DNA from: UTCFX2 sp963726375 | GTDB taxonomy: Bacteria > Chloroflexota > Anaerolineae > Anaerolineales > UBA4823 | DNA: 64,000 bases | Assembly: GCA_963726375.1 (NCBI GenBank) | Contig: CAVSCE010000008.1 | Span: forward strand, 682,001-746,000 | Direction: 5' to 3' | Shown here: one piece after another, positions 37,588 through 47,480 of the stretch | Layout: each line of letters begins with the position of its first letter | Numbering within the stretch: the stretch's first letter is position 1 | Position numbers and translations under genes: made by a program | The notes under the pieces: generated by a model | Told to the model about the DNA's origin: nothing | The model's input: the letters and a program-made list of their open reading frames with translations, nothing else | Database searches by the model: none

Positions 37588-40401
37588 ATGCCTCCTATTC
37601 TGTATCTGATCGATGGACACGCGCTTGCTTACCGCACCTATTTTGCCCTGACCAGCGGATCGGGAACCGGTTTTCGCACGCACAGCGGAGAACCGACTGC
37701 CGGTGTATTTGGTTTCATGAGCGTGCTGCTGCGGATCCTGGAACAAGAGCACCCGGACTACCTCGCGGTTGCATTCGATGTTGGACGCACCTTCCGAGAT
37801 GACCTGTTTGCCGACTACAAGGGGACGCGCGAGAAGATGCCGGACGACCTGCAGATTCAGATGAAGCGCATACGGCAGCTGGTGGACGCGCTGAACATCC
37901 CGCGGCTGGAAGCGGAAGGATACGAAGCAGACGACGTGCTGGGCTCGGTCGCGCGGGATGCAGTCCGGCGAGGCCTGGGGGTAAAAATCATCACAGGCGA
38001 CCGCGACCTGCTGCAGCTGGTGGATGAGCGGATCGTCGTCAGCCTGCCCGGAAAGAGCCTGTCCGATTCAAAAGATTACCTGGCGGAGGACGTGCTGGCA
38101 TACCTCGGCGTGCGCCCGGACCAGGTGGTGGATTACAAGGCGCTGGTTGGCGACAAATCGGACAACATCCCGGGCGTCGCCGGGATTGGCGAAAAGACCG
38201 CCACGAATTTACTAAAAGAATACGACAACCTGGAGGGGGTATACGCCCACCTGGATGCGCTGCCAGCCGGCGTCAAGAAGAAGCTTGAAACCGGGCGCGA
38301 GAATGCGCTGCTCAGCCGGAGGCTGGCGGAAATCGTCACGAGCCTGGAGATCCCCCTGGACCTGGATCGGGCGCGCAGCTCGGAGTTTGACCTTGGGGAG
38401 GTCGAGCCGCTGTTTCGCGAGCTGGAGTTCCGGACCTTGATGACGCGCCTGACAGAGCTGGCGCGCTACTACGGAAAAGCTGTCCCGCAAAGCGGCATGC
38501 AGCTGAACCTATTCGAGCCGGCAAAAAAGGCACCCATCTCAGCGGCCGAACCGCGGCCTGGCTTAGAGGAAGGACCCGATCGACCAGCTGAGATTGTAGA
38601 TACCCCGGAGAAACTTGAAGCCCTGGTCAAGCGGCTGAATGGGGCGCACGAGATTGCGTTTGACACAGAAACGACTTCGACTGACCAGATGCGCGCCGAT
38701 CTAGTTGGGATCGCGCTCGCAGTGGATGAAGAAGTTGGTTATTATATCCCGCTGGGCCACATTCGGTCCGAGACCCCGCAGCTCCCGGTGGAGACAGTGC
38801 TGGAGGCGCTGCGCGCGCCGCTGACGGATCCGACCATCCCGAAGTCGGGCCACAATTTGAAATATGATTTTGTGCTCCTGGCGCGGCACGGATTGCGCGC
38901 CTCCCCGCTGGCGTTTGACAGCATGATCGCGGAATGGCTGACAGATCCGGCTTCGCGAAACCTCGGATTAAAGAACCTGACCTGGGTCCGGCTCGGCATC
39001 CAGATGACCCATATCGAGGAATTGATCGGCAAAGGCCGCAGCCAGATCACGATGGACCAGGCGCCGGTGCGCCAGGCGGCTGATTACGCCGCGATGGACG
39101 TCCGGGCGGTGTTGATGCTGGAACCCGAGCTGACTGCTGAGCTGGAGCAGAAACATTCAAAGCGGCTGTTCGATGAGCTGGAAATGCCGCTCGTACCGAT
39201 CCTGGCAGATATGGAGATGGAAGGGGTGGCCCTGGATGTTGGATTTCTTAACCGGATGTCCGAGGAACTGCACGAACGCCTGATTGGAATCGAGGATGAT
39301 GTCCAGCAAGCCGTGGGGTATTCGTTCAACTTAAATTCGACACAACAGCTGTCGGTGGCGCTGTTCGACCGCCTGAAAATCCCGGCGCCGGACCGGACCC
39401 AACGCACTGCCAGCGGGCATTATTCCACCTCGGCAGACGTGCTGGAGAGCCTGCAGGGCAAGCATCCTGTCGTGGATTCACTGCTGGTTTATCGCGAGCT
39501 CTCCAAGCTCAAATCCACCTACCTGGATGCGCTGCCCGGGCAGGTGAACCCGCAGACGGGGAGGGTGCACACATCCTTCAACCAGACGGGGTCGGTGACC
39601 GGGCGGCTGGCTTCTTCGGATCCGAACCTGCAGAACATTCCAATCCGGACCGAGATCGGTCGCCGGGTGCGAAACGCCTTTGTCGCCTTGCCGGGGAGCT
39701 ACCTGTTGGGGGTGGATTATTCCCAGATTGAGCTGCGGATCGTCGCCCACATGGCAGGCGACCAGGCAATGCTCGACGCATTCCGGCGGGGGCAGGATAT
39801 CCACGCGACGACAGCGGCTGCTATTTACGGTGTCCCGCTGGCCGAAGTGACCAAAGAGCAGCGCCGGCGGGCGAAAGGTGTAAATTTCGGGCTGATCTAC
39901 GGGATGAGCGCATTTGGACTGACACGCTACGCAGAGCTGACTCTGGCAGAGGCTGAAGATTTTGTCGCCGAATATTTCAGGCAGTTCCCGGGAGTGAAGC
40001 GCTACCTGGATGGGATGAGACGCCTGGCAGCTGACCAGGGGTACGTGGAGACGCTCTTGGGCCGACGGCGCTACTTCCCGGGGCTCAAATCGGCAGGATT
40101 CAACCAGCGCAGCCGAGAGGAACGCGAAGCGATCAACGCGCCGATCCAAGGATCAGCAGCAGACATCATGAAAATCGCAATGCTGCGCGTCCCGCAAGCA
40201 CTGAAAGATCGCGGGTTATCCGCCCGGGTGATCCTTCAGGTACACGATGAGCTGGTGCTAGAATGCCCGGAAAAAGAGCTCGCCCGAACTGCCGAGCTCG
40301 TCAAAACCGTCATGGCAGATGCTTACGAGCTGAGCGTGCCGCTTTCGACGGAAGCCCGTTATGGGCGAAATTGGGGTGAGATGGAAACCTTTTCAGGGTA
40401 G
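37588..40401 (+). CDS. polA: DNA polymerase I
   Basis: Three-domain repair and Okazaki-fragment polymerase, 937 residues and intact. Residues 1-~300 form the 5'-3' exonuclease (FAVAFDVGRTFRDDLF region, EADDVLG, TGDRDLLQL). The central 3'-5' exonuclease keeps its catalytic residues: FDTETT (~357), GHNLKYDF and DYAAMDVRA. The polymerase domain has motif A VDYSQIELR (~709), motif B RRRAKGVNFGLIYG (~760) and motif C VHDELVLE (~885). So the proofreading site looks active, unlike Taq polymerase. The start has AGGG upstream. The downstream TPR gene follows after 24 bases and may be co-transcribed. Confidence 0.96.
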   Translation: MPPILYLIDGHALAYRTYFALTSGSGTGFRTHSGEPTAGVFGFMSVLLRILEQEHPDYLAVAFDVGRTFRDDLFADYKGTREKMPDDLQIQMKRIRQLVDALNIPRLEAEGYEADDVLGSVARDAVRRGLGVKIITGDRDLLQLVDERIVVSLPGKSLSDSKDYLAEDVLAYLGVRPDQVVDYKALVGDKSDNIPGVAGIGEKTATNLLKEYDNLEGVYAHLDALPAGVKKKLETGRENALLSRRLAEIVTSLEIPLDLDRARSSEFDLGEVEPLFRELEFRTLMTRLTELARYYGKAVPQSGMQLNLFEPAKKAPISAAEPRPGLEEGPDRPAEIVDTPEKLEALVKRLNGAHEIAFDTETTSTDQMRADLVGIALAVDEEVGYYIPLGHIRSETPQLPVETVLEALRAPLTDPTIPKSGHNLKYDFVLLARHGLRASPLAFDSMIAEWLTDPASRNLGLKNLTWVRLGIQMTHIEELIGKGRSQITMDQAPVRQAADYAAMDVRAVLMLEPELTAELEQKHSKRLFDELEMPLVPILADMEMEGVALDVGFLNRMSEELHERLIGIEDDVQQAVGYSFNLNSTQQLSVALFDRLKIPAPDRTQRTASGHYSTSADVLESLQGKHPVVDSLLVYRELSKLKSTYLDALPGQVNPQTGRVHTSFNQTGSVTGRLASSDPNLQNIPIRTEIGRRVRNAFVALPGSYLLGVDYSQIELRIVAHMAGDQAMLDAFRRGQDIHATTAAAIYGVPLAEVTKEQRRRAKGVNFGLIYGMSAFGLTRYAELTLAEAEDFVAEYFRQFPGVKRYLDGMRRLAADQGYVETLLGRRRYFPGLKSAGFNQRSREEREAINAPIQGSAADIMKIAMLRVPQALKDRGLSARVILQVHDELVLECPEKELARTAELVKTVMADAYELSVPLSTEARYGRNWGEMETFSG

Positions 40402-40425
40402 CAGCAGGTTCTGGCAGGAGAGACG

Positions 40426-42751
40426 ATGGCTGAGGAAGACGAGCGATTTCAACAGGCTATGGACCAGGGCCACTCTGCTGCCTGGGACCAGGATTGGGAG
40501 GAGGCGGCAGAGCTTTACCGTCAGGCTGTGGAGAGCTCACCGCATAACCCGCAGGGGCTCACCCACCTGGGATTGGCCTTGATCGAGCTTCAAGAATATG
40601 AGGAAGCGCTCGAGTGCTATCAAAAGGCGGCGAAAATTGCCCCGGACGATCCGCTCCCGCTGGAAAAATGTGCTCAGCTTTATGAACAGCAGGGAAAGTC
40701 GAACCAGGCCGTGCAGGCTTCATTGGGCGCGGCTGAGCGATATCTGAAAACTCGTGAAGTTCGAAAGGCGATCGACAACTGGGAGCGCGCCGCCCGGCTC
40801 GATCCGGAGAACCTGCAAGCGCATGCTCGGCTTGGACTGGTATACGAACGATTGGGTGAAAAGCCGAAGGCGGCTGCGGAGTACCTGGCCTGTGCGAGCA
40901 TCCTGCAGAGCTCTGGAAGGCTGGATCAAGCCCGCCAGGCGGTGGAAGGGGCCCTCAAAGTCCTGCCGGAAAGTGCAGAAGCTCAACGCTGCCTGAACCT
41001 GCTGAAAGATTTCAAGCCGCTGCCGAAAGTTACCCCCCCGCAGGGCAGGAAAAATTCGGCCGGAATATCGGGATACCACCTGAAGCCAGATGCGAAATCC
41101 GAGAAAATCGAGGCAGAGCCGGAGCTTGATCCGATCTCCTCGGCCTGCCAGAACGCCCTGGCAATACTGGCAGGAGTCCTGTTTGACATGGACGAAGGCG
41201 AAAGCCCTGCTAACAGGAGAAGCGACCACCAGACAATCCTTTCTGGAGCAGCTGGATTGCCGTCCAGACCGAAGGACCGCACCCGGCTGATGCTCCACCT
41301 CTCGCAAGTTATCGACCTGCAGGCGCGAGGCGATTACGGCAGGGCTGCGGACGAGCTTCAGCGGGCAGTGGAAGTGGGGTTAGAGCACCCGGCGGCTTTT
41401 TTCGATCTTGGATACCTGCATGCGCAGGTAAATCGGTTGGAGAAGGCGATAAAAAATCTACAGATTGCAGTCAAAAACGCCGATTATGCGCTGGGGGCAC
41501 GGCTGCTGCTGGGAGAATTGCTGCTAAAAAAAGGCCGGACTGACGATGCTTCTTTCGAATACCTGCAGGCATTAAAGCTGGCTGATATCGAGCTCACTCC
41601 CTTGAAACAACGGAAGGAACTGCTGCAGCTGTATGAGCTTTTGATCGAATCGCAGCGCCAGCAGAATGACCCTCAAGTCCAGGAGCGGTTGTGCGGGAAC
41701 ATCCAGGGAATGCTTGCCCGACCTGACTGGCGATCACAGCTCCAGCGAGCCCGGAAGCAGCTCCCCGGCCAGGGTGAAAAAGGACTGCTGATCCCGCTCG
41801 GCGAGGTCTTTTTAGAGGCGCGCAGCAGCCAGGTGGTTGAATCGGTTTCGGCAATATACGAGATGGTGGAGCGCGGCCAGTTCAGCTCCGCGATGGAAGA
41901 GGCTTATTTTGCCCTTCAGGTTGCACCAGCTTATCTGCCGATGCATGCGATAATGGGCGATATGCTTTTTAAACAGGGGGACTACGAGCGAGCCGTGGCA
42001 AAATATCAGGTATTGGGGCGCGCCTATGCGGTCCGGAACGAGATGCCGCAGGCGATTCAGTATTTCCGAAAAGTTGTCGAACTGGCACCAGCGGACCTGG
42101 CGGCGCGAACGAAGCTGATCGACGAGCTGCTTGCATCCGGGCAAGTTGAAGAAGCGATAGAAGAATATGCCCGTCTGGCAGAAGCGCATTACTCCCAGGC
42201 GGATCGCGCCACTGCGAGACGGACTTATCTGGAGGCAATACCAGGCCGCGCAACAGGCCAACGCAGACCGGGCTTTGAAAGTTAAGCTGCTCCATCGCGT
42301 CGCAGATATTGATATGCAGATCCTGGACTGGCGCCAGGCTGCCCGCATCTATCAGCAAATCCGCTCGATCCAGCCGGAGGACGAAGAAGCTTGCCGGCAG
42401 ATCATCCAGCTCAACCTGAGGCTGGGGCAGGAACAGACCGCCATGGCAGAGCTGGATCAGCACATCGCTGCTCTGACAAAAAGCAAACAACCCAAGAAAC
42501 TGGTTTTTTTCATGGAGCGGCTGGCGCAGGAAAACCCTGAGCAGATTTCGATCCGGCGCAGGCTGGTAGATGCTTATACGGCGGCGGGTTTGAAGACAGA
42601 AGCCGTCGCGGAGCTGGATAGGATCGCAGAAATGCTGCTGCAATCCGGGGACCGCGCCGGCGCGATCCAGCTGATTGAAAGAATCCTCACCCTGGAGCCG
42701 CCTGATCGGACGGAATACAGATCCCTATTAAGCCGACTGCAGACTGAATAG
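40426..42751 (+). CDS. large TPR-repeat protein
   Basis: A cytosolic protein of ~775 residues made largely of tetratricopeptide repeats (WEEAAELYRQAVESSPHNPQGLTHLGLAL; EEALECYQKAAKIAPDDPLPLEKCAQLY; RLDQARQAVEGALKVLPES), split in the middle by a low-complexity linker around residues 205-270. No signal peptide or catalytic domain is seen. TPR proteins act as scaffolds, so a partner-binding role is likely. The frame changes near 42245 (TYLEAI to YQAAQQANADRAL). It follows polA by 24 bases, so the two may form an operon. Its partner is unknown. Confidence 0.75.
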
Positions 42752-42763
42752 GAGTACCAGGGA

Positions 42764-43196
42764 TTACCACCAGATCTGGAAGGACGTTTTCGTCCTGGCT
42801 TCACGACCTGAATGGGTGGCTTTGACGGCGACCTGGACCAGACCGACGTCTTGCGATGCGTATTCGAAGGTGAAATGGGTAATGCCCTGAGCATCGGTGA
42901 GATCCTTCACGATATAGAGGGCTTTCTCGCCGTTCGGCATCTGCACCGCCATTGTGATTTGGGCAGATTCGACCGGGTTGAAGGGATTGATCCTGGACGA
43001 TCACGTTGATCGTCTGGCTGCCTTCAAGCGGGGTGACTGCTTGAGCTGGATAGGCACGCACCTGCATGCTGGTGGCTGAGGTAAGGAATTGGGGTGTGCT
43101 TTTCTGGATCCCAGGAGGGGACTGACTGCCCTGGCAGCCTGCGCAAGTGACCAGAACCGACAGCAGGACGAAAAAGGCAAACAATCGCGTGCGCAT
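42764..43196 (-). CDS. small lipoprotein with Ig/bacterial-invasin-like domain
   Basis: A ~144-residue exported lipoprotein (signal LFAFFVLLSVLVTCAGC, lipobox Cys) followed by a short Ser/Pro linker and one beta-sandwich domain (VIVQDQ...MAVQMPNGEKALYIV...GITHFTFEYASQDVGLVQVAVKA), the pattern of Big_1-like extracellular adhesin or filament domains. The frame changes near 42993. The ATG at 43196 lies only 6 bases from a TATAAT box, so the mRNA is probably leaderless; an in-frame upstream start at 43226 would lie before that promoter. The function is unknown. Confidence 0.65.
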
Positions 43197-43202
43197 GGGT
43201 TG

Positions 43203-43231
43203 ATTATAATGCAATCCAAATTTCAAGCCAA
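43203..43231 (-). promoter_or_regulatory. promoter of the small lipoprotein gene
   Basis: Minus strand: TTGGCT (43231-43226), 17-base spacer, TATAAT (43208-43203), then CAACCC and the ATG at 43196. Transcription would start at or next to the A of the ATG. Confidence 0.65.
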
Positions 43232-43259
43232 GTCACAGATGCTTCTTCTATACATCCGG

Positions 43260-43982
43260 CTACCCGGAGTCGGCGGCTTGAAGGGCAGCATGATTATCTC
43301 CAGCGGTGTTGAAACAATCCATCAGCAGCGGGGTAGCAGCAAGAATCAGATCTGCCCCGGCGCGCGCCAGCTCATCCGGCTCCCCAAAACCGCACAGCAC
43401 CCCGACGGTTTGAGCGCCAGCCGACCGGCCGGCACGGATATCGACGGTTGTGTCTCCGACCATCAGGCAGCTCTCCGGGGGGACCCCGAGGAAGCGGGCG
43501 GCGTAAAGAACGGGTTCCGGGTGCGGTTTGGTCCGACGGCAGGTGCCGCCGGTGACGACGACCTTGAAAAAGCGGCTCAATTGATGCATCTCCAGAAAAA
43601 CCTGGGAAGCTCGAGCGCTGCTGGCGCTTACGACAGCCAGGGGATATCGGCTGGATAATGAGGCCAGCATTTCGGGGACGCCGATGATCATCGACTGCGC
43701 CCCGGATCGGTGAGCGGCGCTTCCGCCCGAGAAATCGTCGAGCAGACTGGAAAAATGCTGGTCGAATCCGAGGCGGTCAAAAAATGCCTGGAGGAGGTTT
43801 CCCGGTCTCTCCATCTTCATAACCAAACGCCTGGCCAGCTCTGCGGGGCTGCCGCCCAAAAGCATCGCGGGGAACCGCCCGAGAACTGCGGTCATCCGGG
43901 CGACCATCTGGTCATCGGTATCTCGCAACGTTCCGTCGACGTCGAAGCAAATTGCCTGGATCCGGGAAATATTGAGAGGCAT
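43260..43982 (-). CDS. HAD-superfamily phosphatase
   Basis: A 240-residue haloacid dehalogenase-fold hydrolase. Motif I is FDVDGT with nucleophile D14 and acid/base D16; motif II is the hydrophobic strand ending AVVSASSA; motif III has the Lys of TKPHPEPVL; motif IV is MVGDTTVDI. The helical cap between motifs I and II is of the phosphoglycolate phosphatase type (C1). The exact substrate (phosphoglycolate, sugar phosphate or nucleotide) cannot be inferred. The frame is intact. It is divergent from the DUF6504 gene (43 bases between the starts). Confidence 0.85.
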   Translation of the reverse strand: MPLNISRIQAICFDVDGTLRDTDDQMVARMTAVLGRFPAMLLGGSPAELARRLVMKMERPGNLLQAFFDRLGFDQHFSSLLDDFSGGSAAHRSGAQSMIIGVPEMLASLSSRYPLAVVSASSARASQVFLEMHQLSRFFKVVVTGGTCRRTKPHPEPVLYAARFLGVPPESCLMVGDTTVDIRAGRSAGAQTVGVLCGFGEPDELARAGADLILAATPLLMDCFNTAGDNHAALQAADSG

Positions 43983-44025
43983 CGAGAGTTTCTCAGGGTT
44001 GGTGTAGAATCATGACAGGTGAAAA

Positions 44026-44388
44026 ATGCTCAGACCGCTGCGTTTCATACAAGAACCGATCGAGGTGTCATTCAACAAGCCGCCGACGCTCGAGAAAAAG
44101 CCCGGGCCGCCGAACGCCTTTCACTGGCGAGGACAGCAGTACAGGATCGCGGAAGTGATCAGCGAGTGGCACGATTACCGCCGGCGCGGCAGGATGGCGC
44201 GAAACATGAGCACAGAACATTCCCAGGCGGCCCAGCAAAGTGGGTCGTGGGGGGTAGGCCAAGACTACTACCGGGTGCGGACGGAGGATGGTTATTTCTT
44301 CGACCTGTATTATGACCGGGCTCCCAAGGATGTCGACCAGAGAAAAGGCGCCTGGTTCCTGGACCGAGAGCTGAGCGACCAGCCCTAG
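44026..44388 (+). CDS. DUF6504-like protein
   Basis: A 120-residue intact protein with motifs FIQEPIEVSFNKPPTLEKKPGPP, FHWRGQQYRIAEVISEWHDY and DYYRVRTEDGYFFDLYYDR, which match the DUF6504 pattern, a small family often found next to DNA repair polymerases (imuA-imuB-dnaE2 cassettes). Here it is 4 bases short of overlapping the 3' end of polX on the other strand. The function is unknown. It begins at 44026 with AGGTG just upstream. Confidence 0.7.
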   Translation: MLRPLRFIQEPIEVSFNKPPTLEKKPGPPNAFHWRGQQYRIAEVISEWHDYRRRGRMARNMSTEHSQAAQQSGSWGVGQDYYRVRTEDGYFFDLYYDRAPKDVDQRKGAWFLDRELSDQP

Positions 44389-46129
44389 CGGTGGTCCTTC
44401 AGCCAGCTCAGCAGCCGCTCGCCGGACCAGGCATTGATGACGTTTTGAGCAGAAACCCAGCCGCGCCGGGCGGTTGAGACGCCGAAAAAGCGCATGTCCA
44501 GGTCGCCCTCGCTGTGGGCGTCGGTGTTGATCGCCAGCATGACCCCAGTTTCGACCGCCCGGCGGGCATGGATATCGTCCAGATCCAGGCGGGAAGGGTG
44601 AGAATTAATCTCCAGGGCGGCACCAAATTCGGCGGCAGCCTCCATCAGAGCGTCCATATCCAGGTCGGCACCTTCGCTGACCCGGGATCATCCGGCCGGT
44701 CGGGTGAGCGAGGATGTCGACGTGCGGGTTGCGGAGGGCGTTCAGGGCGCGTAAAGTGACCTGCTGGCGCGGCTGGCGCAGGCTGGAATGGAGGGCGGCG
44801 ATCACGATATCCAGCTTTTCGAGCGCTTCATCCGGGAAGTCTAAGGTCCCATCGGCGCGGATTTCGACCTCGCAGCCCTGCAGCAGGCGGATCGAATCGC
44901 CCAATTCGGCCTGAACCGCATCAATCTCGGCGCGCTGGGCCTTCAGCTCATCGACCGAGAGCCCGCCGGCGACTCCGAGGCTGGCGGAATGGTCAGTGAT
45001 CGCCAGGACTTTCAAGCCGCGCCGCAGAGCGGCTTCCGCCATCTGGCGGACCGTGAGGCGCCCGTCGCTCCAAGTGGTGTGGCAGTGCAGCTCGGACTGG
45101 AGGTCAGCCATCTCGACCGTACGCGGGAGCGCGCCTGCCAGGGCAGCCTGGACTTCACCGCGGTCTTCGCGCAGCTCCGGCGGGATCCAGGGCAGGCCGA
45201 GCAGCGCATACACTTCTTCTTCGCTGGCGCAGAGGATCTCGCTTCCGTCTGGACGCAGGAAGGACTGGTCGGAAAGCGAGAGGCCGCGCTTGATCGCGAG
45301 CTCGCGCAGGCGGACGTTGTGGTCTTTCGAGCCGGTAGCGAACTGCAGGGCGGTGCCGAAGCGCTCGGGCGGGTGAACCCAGAGCTGGGCGCGAAGGCTG
45401 CTGCGGAACTCGACGCTCGCCTTGGTGGGACCGCTGCCAAGGACACGCTCGACGTCCGGGTGGGTCGTGAAGGCCTGCATCACGGAGGCCGAATCGGCCG
45501 CGGCGACGACCAGGTCGATGTCGCCGACCGTAGATCGCATGCGGCGCAAGCTGCCGGCGGCTTCGGCTTTCTCAACGCCGGGAATGCCCCTCAGGAAGGC
45601 GAGCATCTGCTGGGTGAACGGCCAGGCCTTGCCGAGCGGGATGCGGTCAGAGCGGCGGGATAGCGTTTCGATCCCGAGGAGAAGGCGGGCTTCGGATTTC
45701 TCGCCCATGCCGGGGAGGCTTCGGAGCTGACCGAACCGGGCAGCGGCTTCCAGCTCGGCTAAAGTGGTGATATTGAGCTGCTTCCAGAAAAGGGCGACCT
45801 TCTTGGGCCCCAGGTCGGGCACCTGGAGCAGGTCGACAAGGGTGGGAGGAACTTCAGCTTCGAGACGCTCGAGAAATTCAAGCCGGCCGGTGGTGAAGAG
45901 CTCGTCGATCTTCTCGGCGATCGCCTTTCCGACGCCGGGGATCTCGGTGAGCGCGGCCTTCTTTCCAGTATTCGACGGCCTCGCGGCCGAGGTTGACCAG
46001 GCTGTCGGCGGCCTTGCGGTAGGCGAGGATCTTGTAGATGACCTCGCCCTTGATCTCGAGCAGGTCGGCGATCTTCGTGAAGATCTCGGCGAGCTGGAGG
46101 TTGGAGTAGTTTTTATATGGTGTGGACAT
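44385..46129 (-). CDS. polX: family X DNA polymerase/PHP phosphoesterase (PolX)
   Basis: Bacterial PolX, ~581 residues: an N-terminal family X nucleotidyltransferase with 8-kDa and helix-hairpin-helix parts (EIPGVGKAIAEKIDELF; VPDLGPKKVALFWKQL; SLPGMGEK), and a C-terminal PHP domain that acts as 3'-5' exonuclease and AP endonuclease. The PHP metal ligands are present: LHCHTTWSDG, AITDHSAS, GCEVEI, ALHSSL, AHPTGR and INTDAHSEGD. In the polymerase site GDIDLVV keeps two Asp, but the third Asp (the D of the usual VDFR) is Gln in RAQLWVHPPE, so polymerase activity is doubtful. The frame changes near 45965 and 44685. It probably acts in base-excision repair. Confidence 0.85.
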
Positions 46130-46278
46130 AGGCAGTCCAATTTTACCAGGGAACGAATGAGAGTCCCAATTGGTCGGGGCTGTTTAATTTGAAAGGCGCA
46201 ATGGAGTTTTTGGATCGGCTGGCGGGGTATAATTTGAAAGATCAGGCTGGCGGCATTCACGGCAAAGATCAGCTCCAG

Positions 46279-47444
46279 ATGGAGAAAATTCAAGGTAATC
46301 GACTCCTGTTCATCGGCATTGCTATGCTCACGCTCCTCTGTGGGGGAGCGATCTGCCTGGCTGTCAGCCTGCCCACGGGGGCGCTGGCGCTGCGCAGGGC
46401 TGCGAGGCTGAACGATACAAGTGCAGCGGCGCCGACCGGGACACAAGCGCTGACGACTCTGCCGACAGGGCAGCCCAACACCGGGATCGACCGATTTCTT
46501 GACCCAAACCCCCAGCCTGACAATGACGACGACTTTAATACCGCCGACGGCTTTGGAACCGTCTGTTTCCCCCACAGTCCCGCTGGAGGGTCCGGCGCCT
46601 GAGCCGACCCAAGCTCAAGTCCTACCCGGACCCAGCCCGACTTTTCCCTCGGTCGCACAGGATGCCTGGTGCGTGCCCTGGAACTCTCCGACGGAGCGAG
46701 CGAGCGTGGTACGGGTGATCGACGGCGTGACGATCGAGGCTTTGGTCGGAGGAGAGACCCTGGAGGTGCGCTATATCGGGATCGACATGCTGGAATACGA
46801 GAGCGATTGGACAGTCTGGGAGCGATCGACTGCCAAGAACCAGGAGCTGGTAGAAGGCGAGCAGGTGCTGCTGATCGAGGGGTTGCGGGACAGCGACGAA
46901 GAGGGACGCCTGCTGCGCTTCGTGATGGCAGGGAGCGTTTTTGTCAACCAGGAGCTGATCGAGAGCGGCTACGCGGCCGCCCAAAACCAGCCAGAGGACC
47001 CGAGCTGCGCCGAGACATTCCGAGGCAGAGCAGGCTGAAGCGATCCTGGCCAGGCGAGGTCTGTGGGCGCCGGCGCCCACGCCGACCCGCACGCTGGCGC
47101 CGGCGACTGCGACCGTCCCGACGAGCGGAGCGCTGGTGATCATCAACGTCGCCTATAAAGGCACGATCTGGCAGGAGCCGGAAGAATATGTCGAGGTTTT
47201 CAACTCGGGCACCCAACCGATCCAGCTGGAAGGCTGGTCGGTGAGCGATATCGAGAACCACACGTTTGTGTTCCCCAAATTTGTCCTACAGCAAGGCGGC
47301 TTCTGCCGGGTCTACACCAACTATTATCGGCCAACAGAATGCGGTTTCAGCTTTTATCGGGCATCGCCGATCTGGGATAACAACGGAGATTGTGCCTATT
47401 TAAAGGATTCGACCGGAAGGCTGGTCGACGAGTTCTGTTATTAA
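46279..47444 (+). CDS. membrane-anchored TNase-like/lamin-tail domain protein
   Basis: An exported protein of ~388 residues. It starts with a membrane anchor (RLLFIGIAMLTLLCGGAICLAV), then a long Thr/Pro linker, a staphylococcal-nuclease-like (TNase) domain (VVRVIDGVTIEALVGG, VRYIGIDMLEYE, EGRLLRFVMAG) and a C-terminal lamin-tail-like domain (IINVAYKG...EYVEVFNSG). In the TNase site one calcium ligand (the second Asp of the usual DGDT) is Val and the Thr of DTPE is Met, while the Arg and Glu positions are kept, so nuclease activity is uncertain. The frame changes near 46495 and 47035. Start 46279 fits the anchor; ATG 46201 has a better RBS but adds 26 residues. Confidence 0.72.
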
Positions 47445-47480
47445 TAATTCAACCTATTTTTCTTTCTGAGGAGTGAGGGA

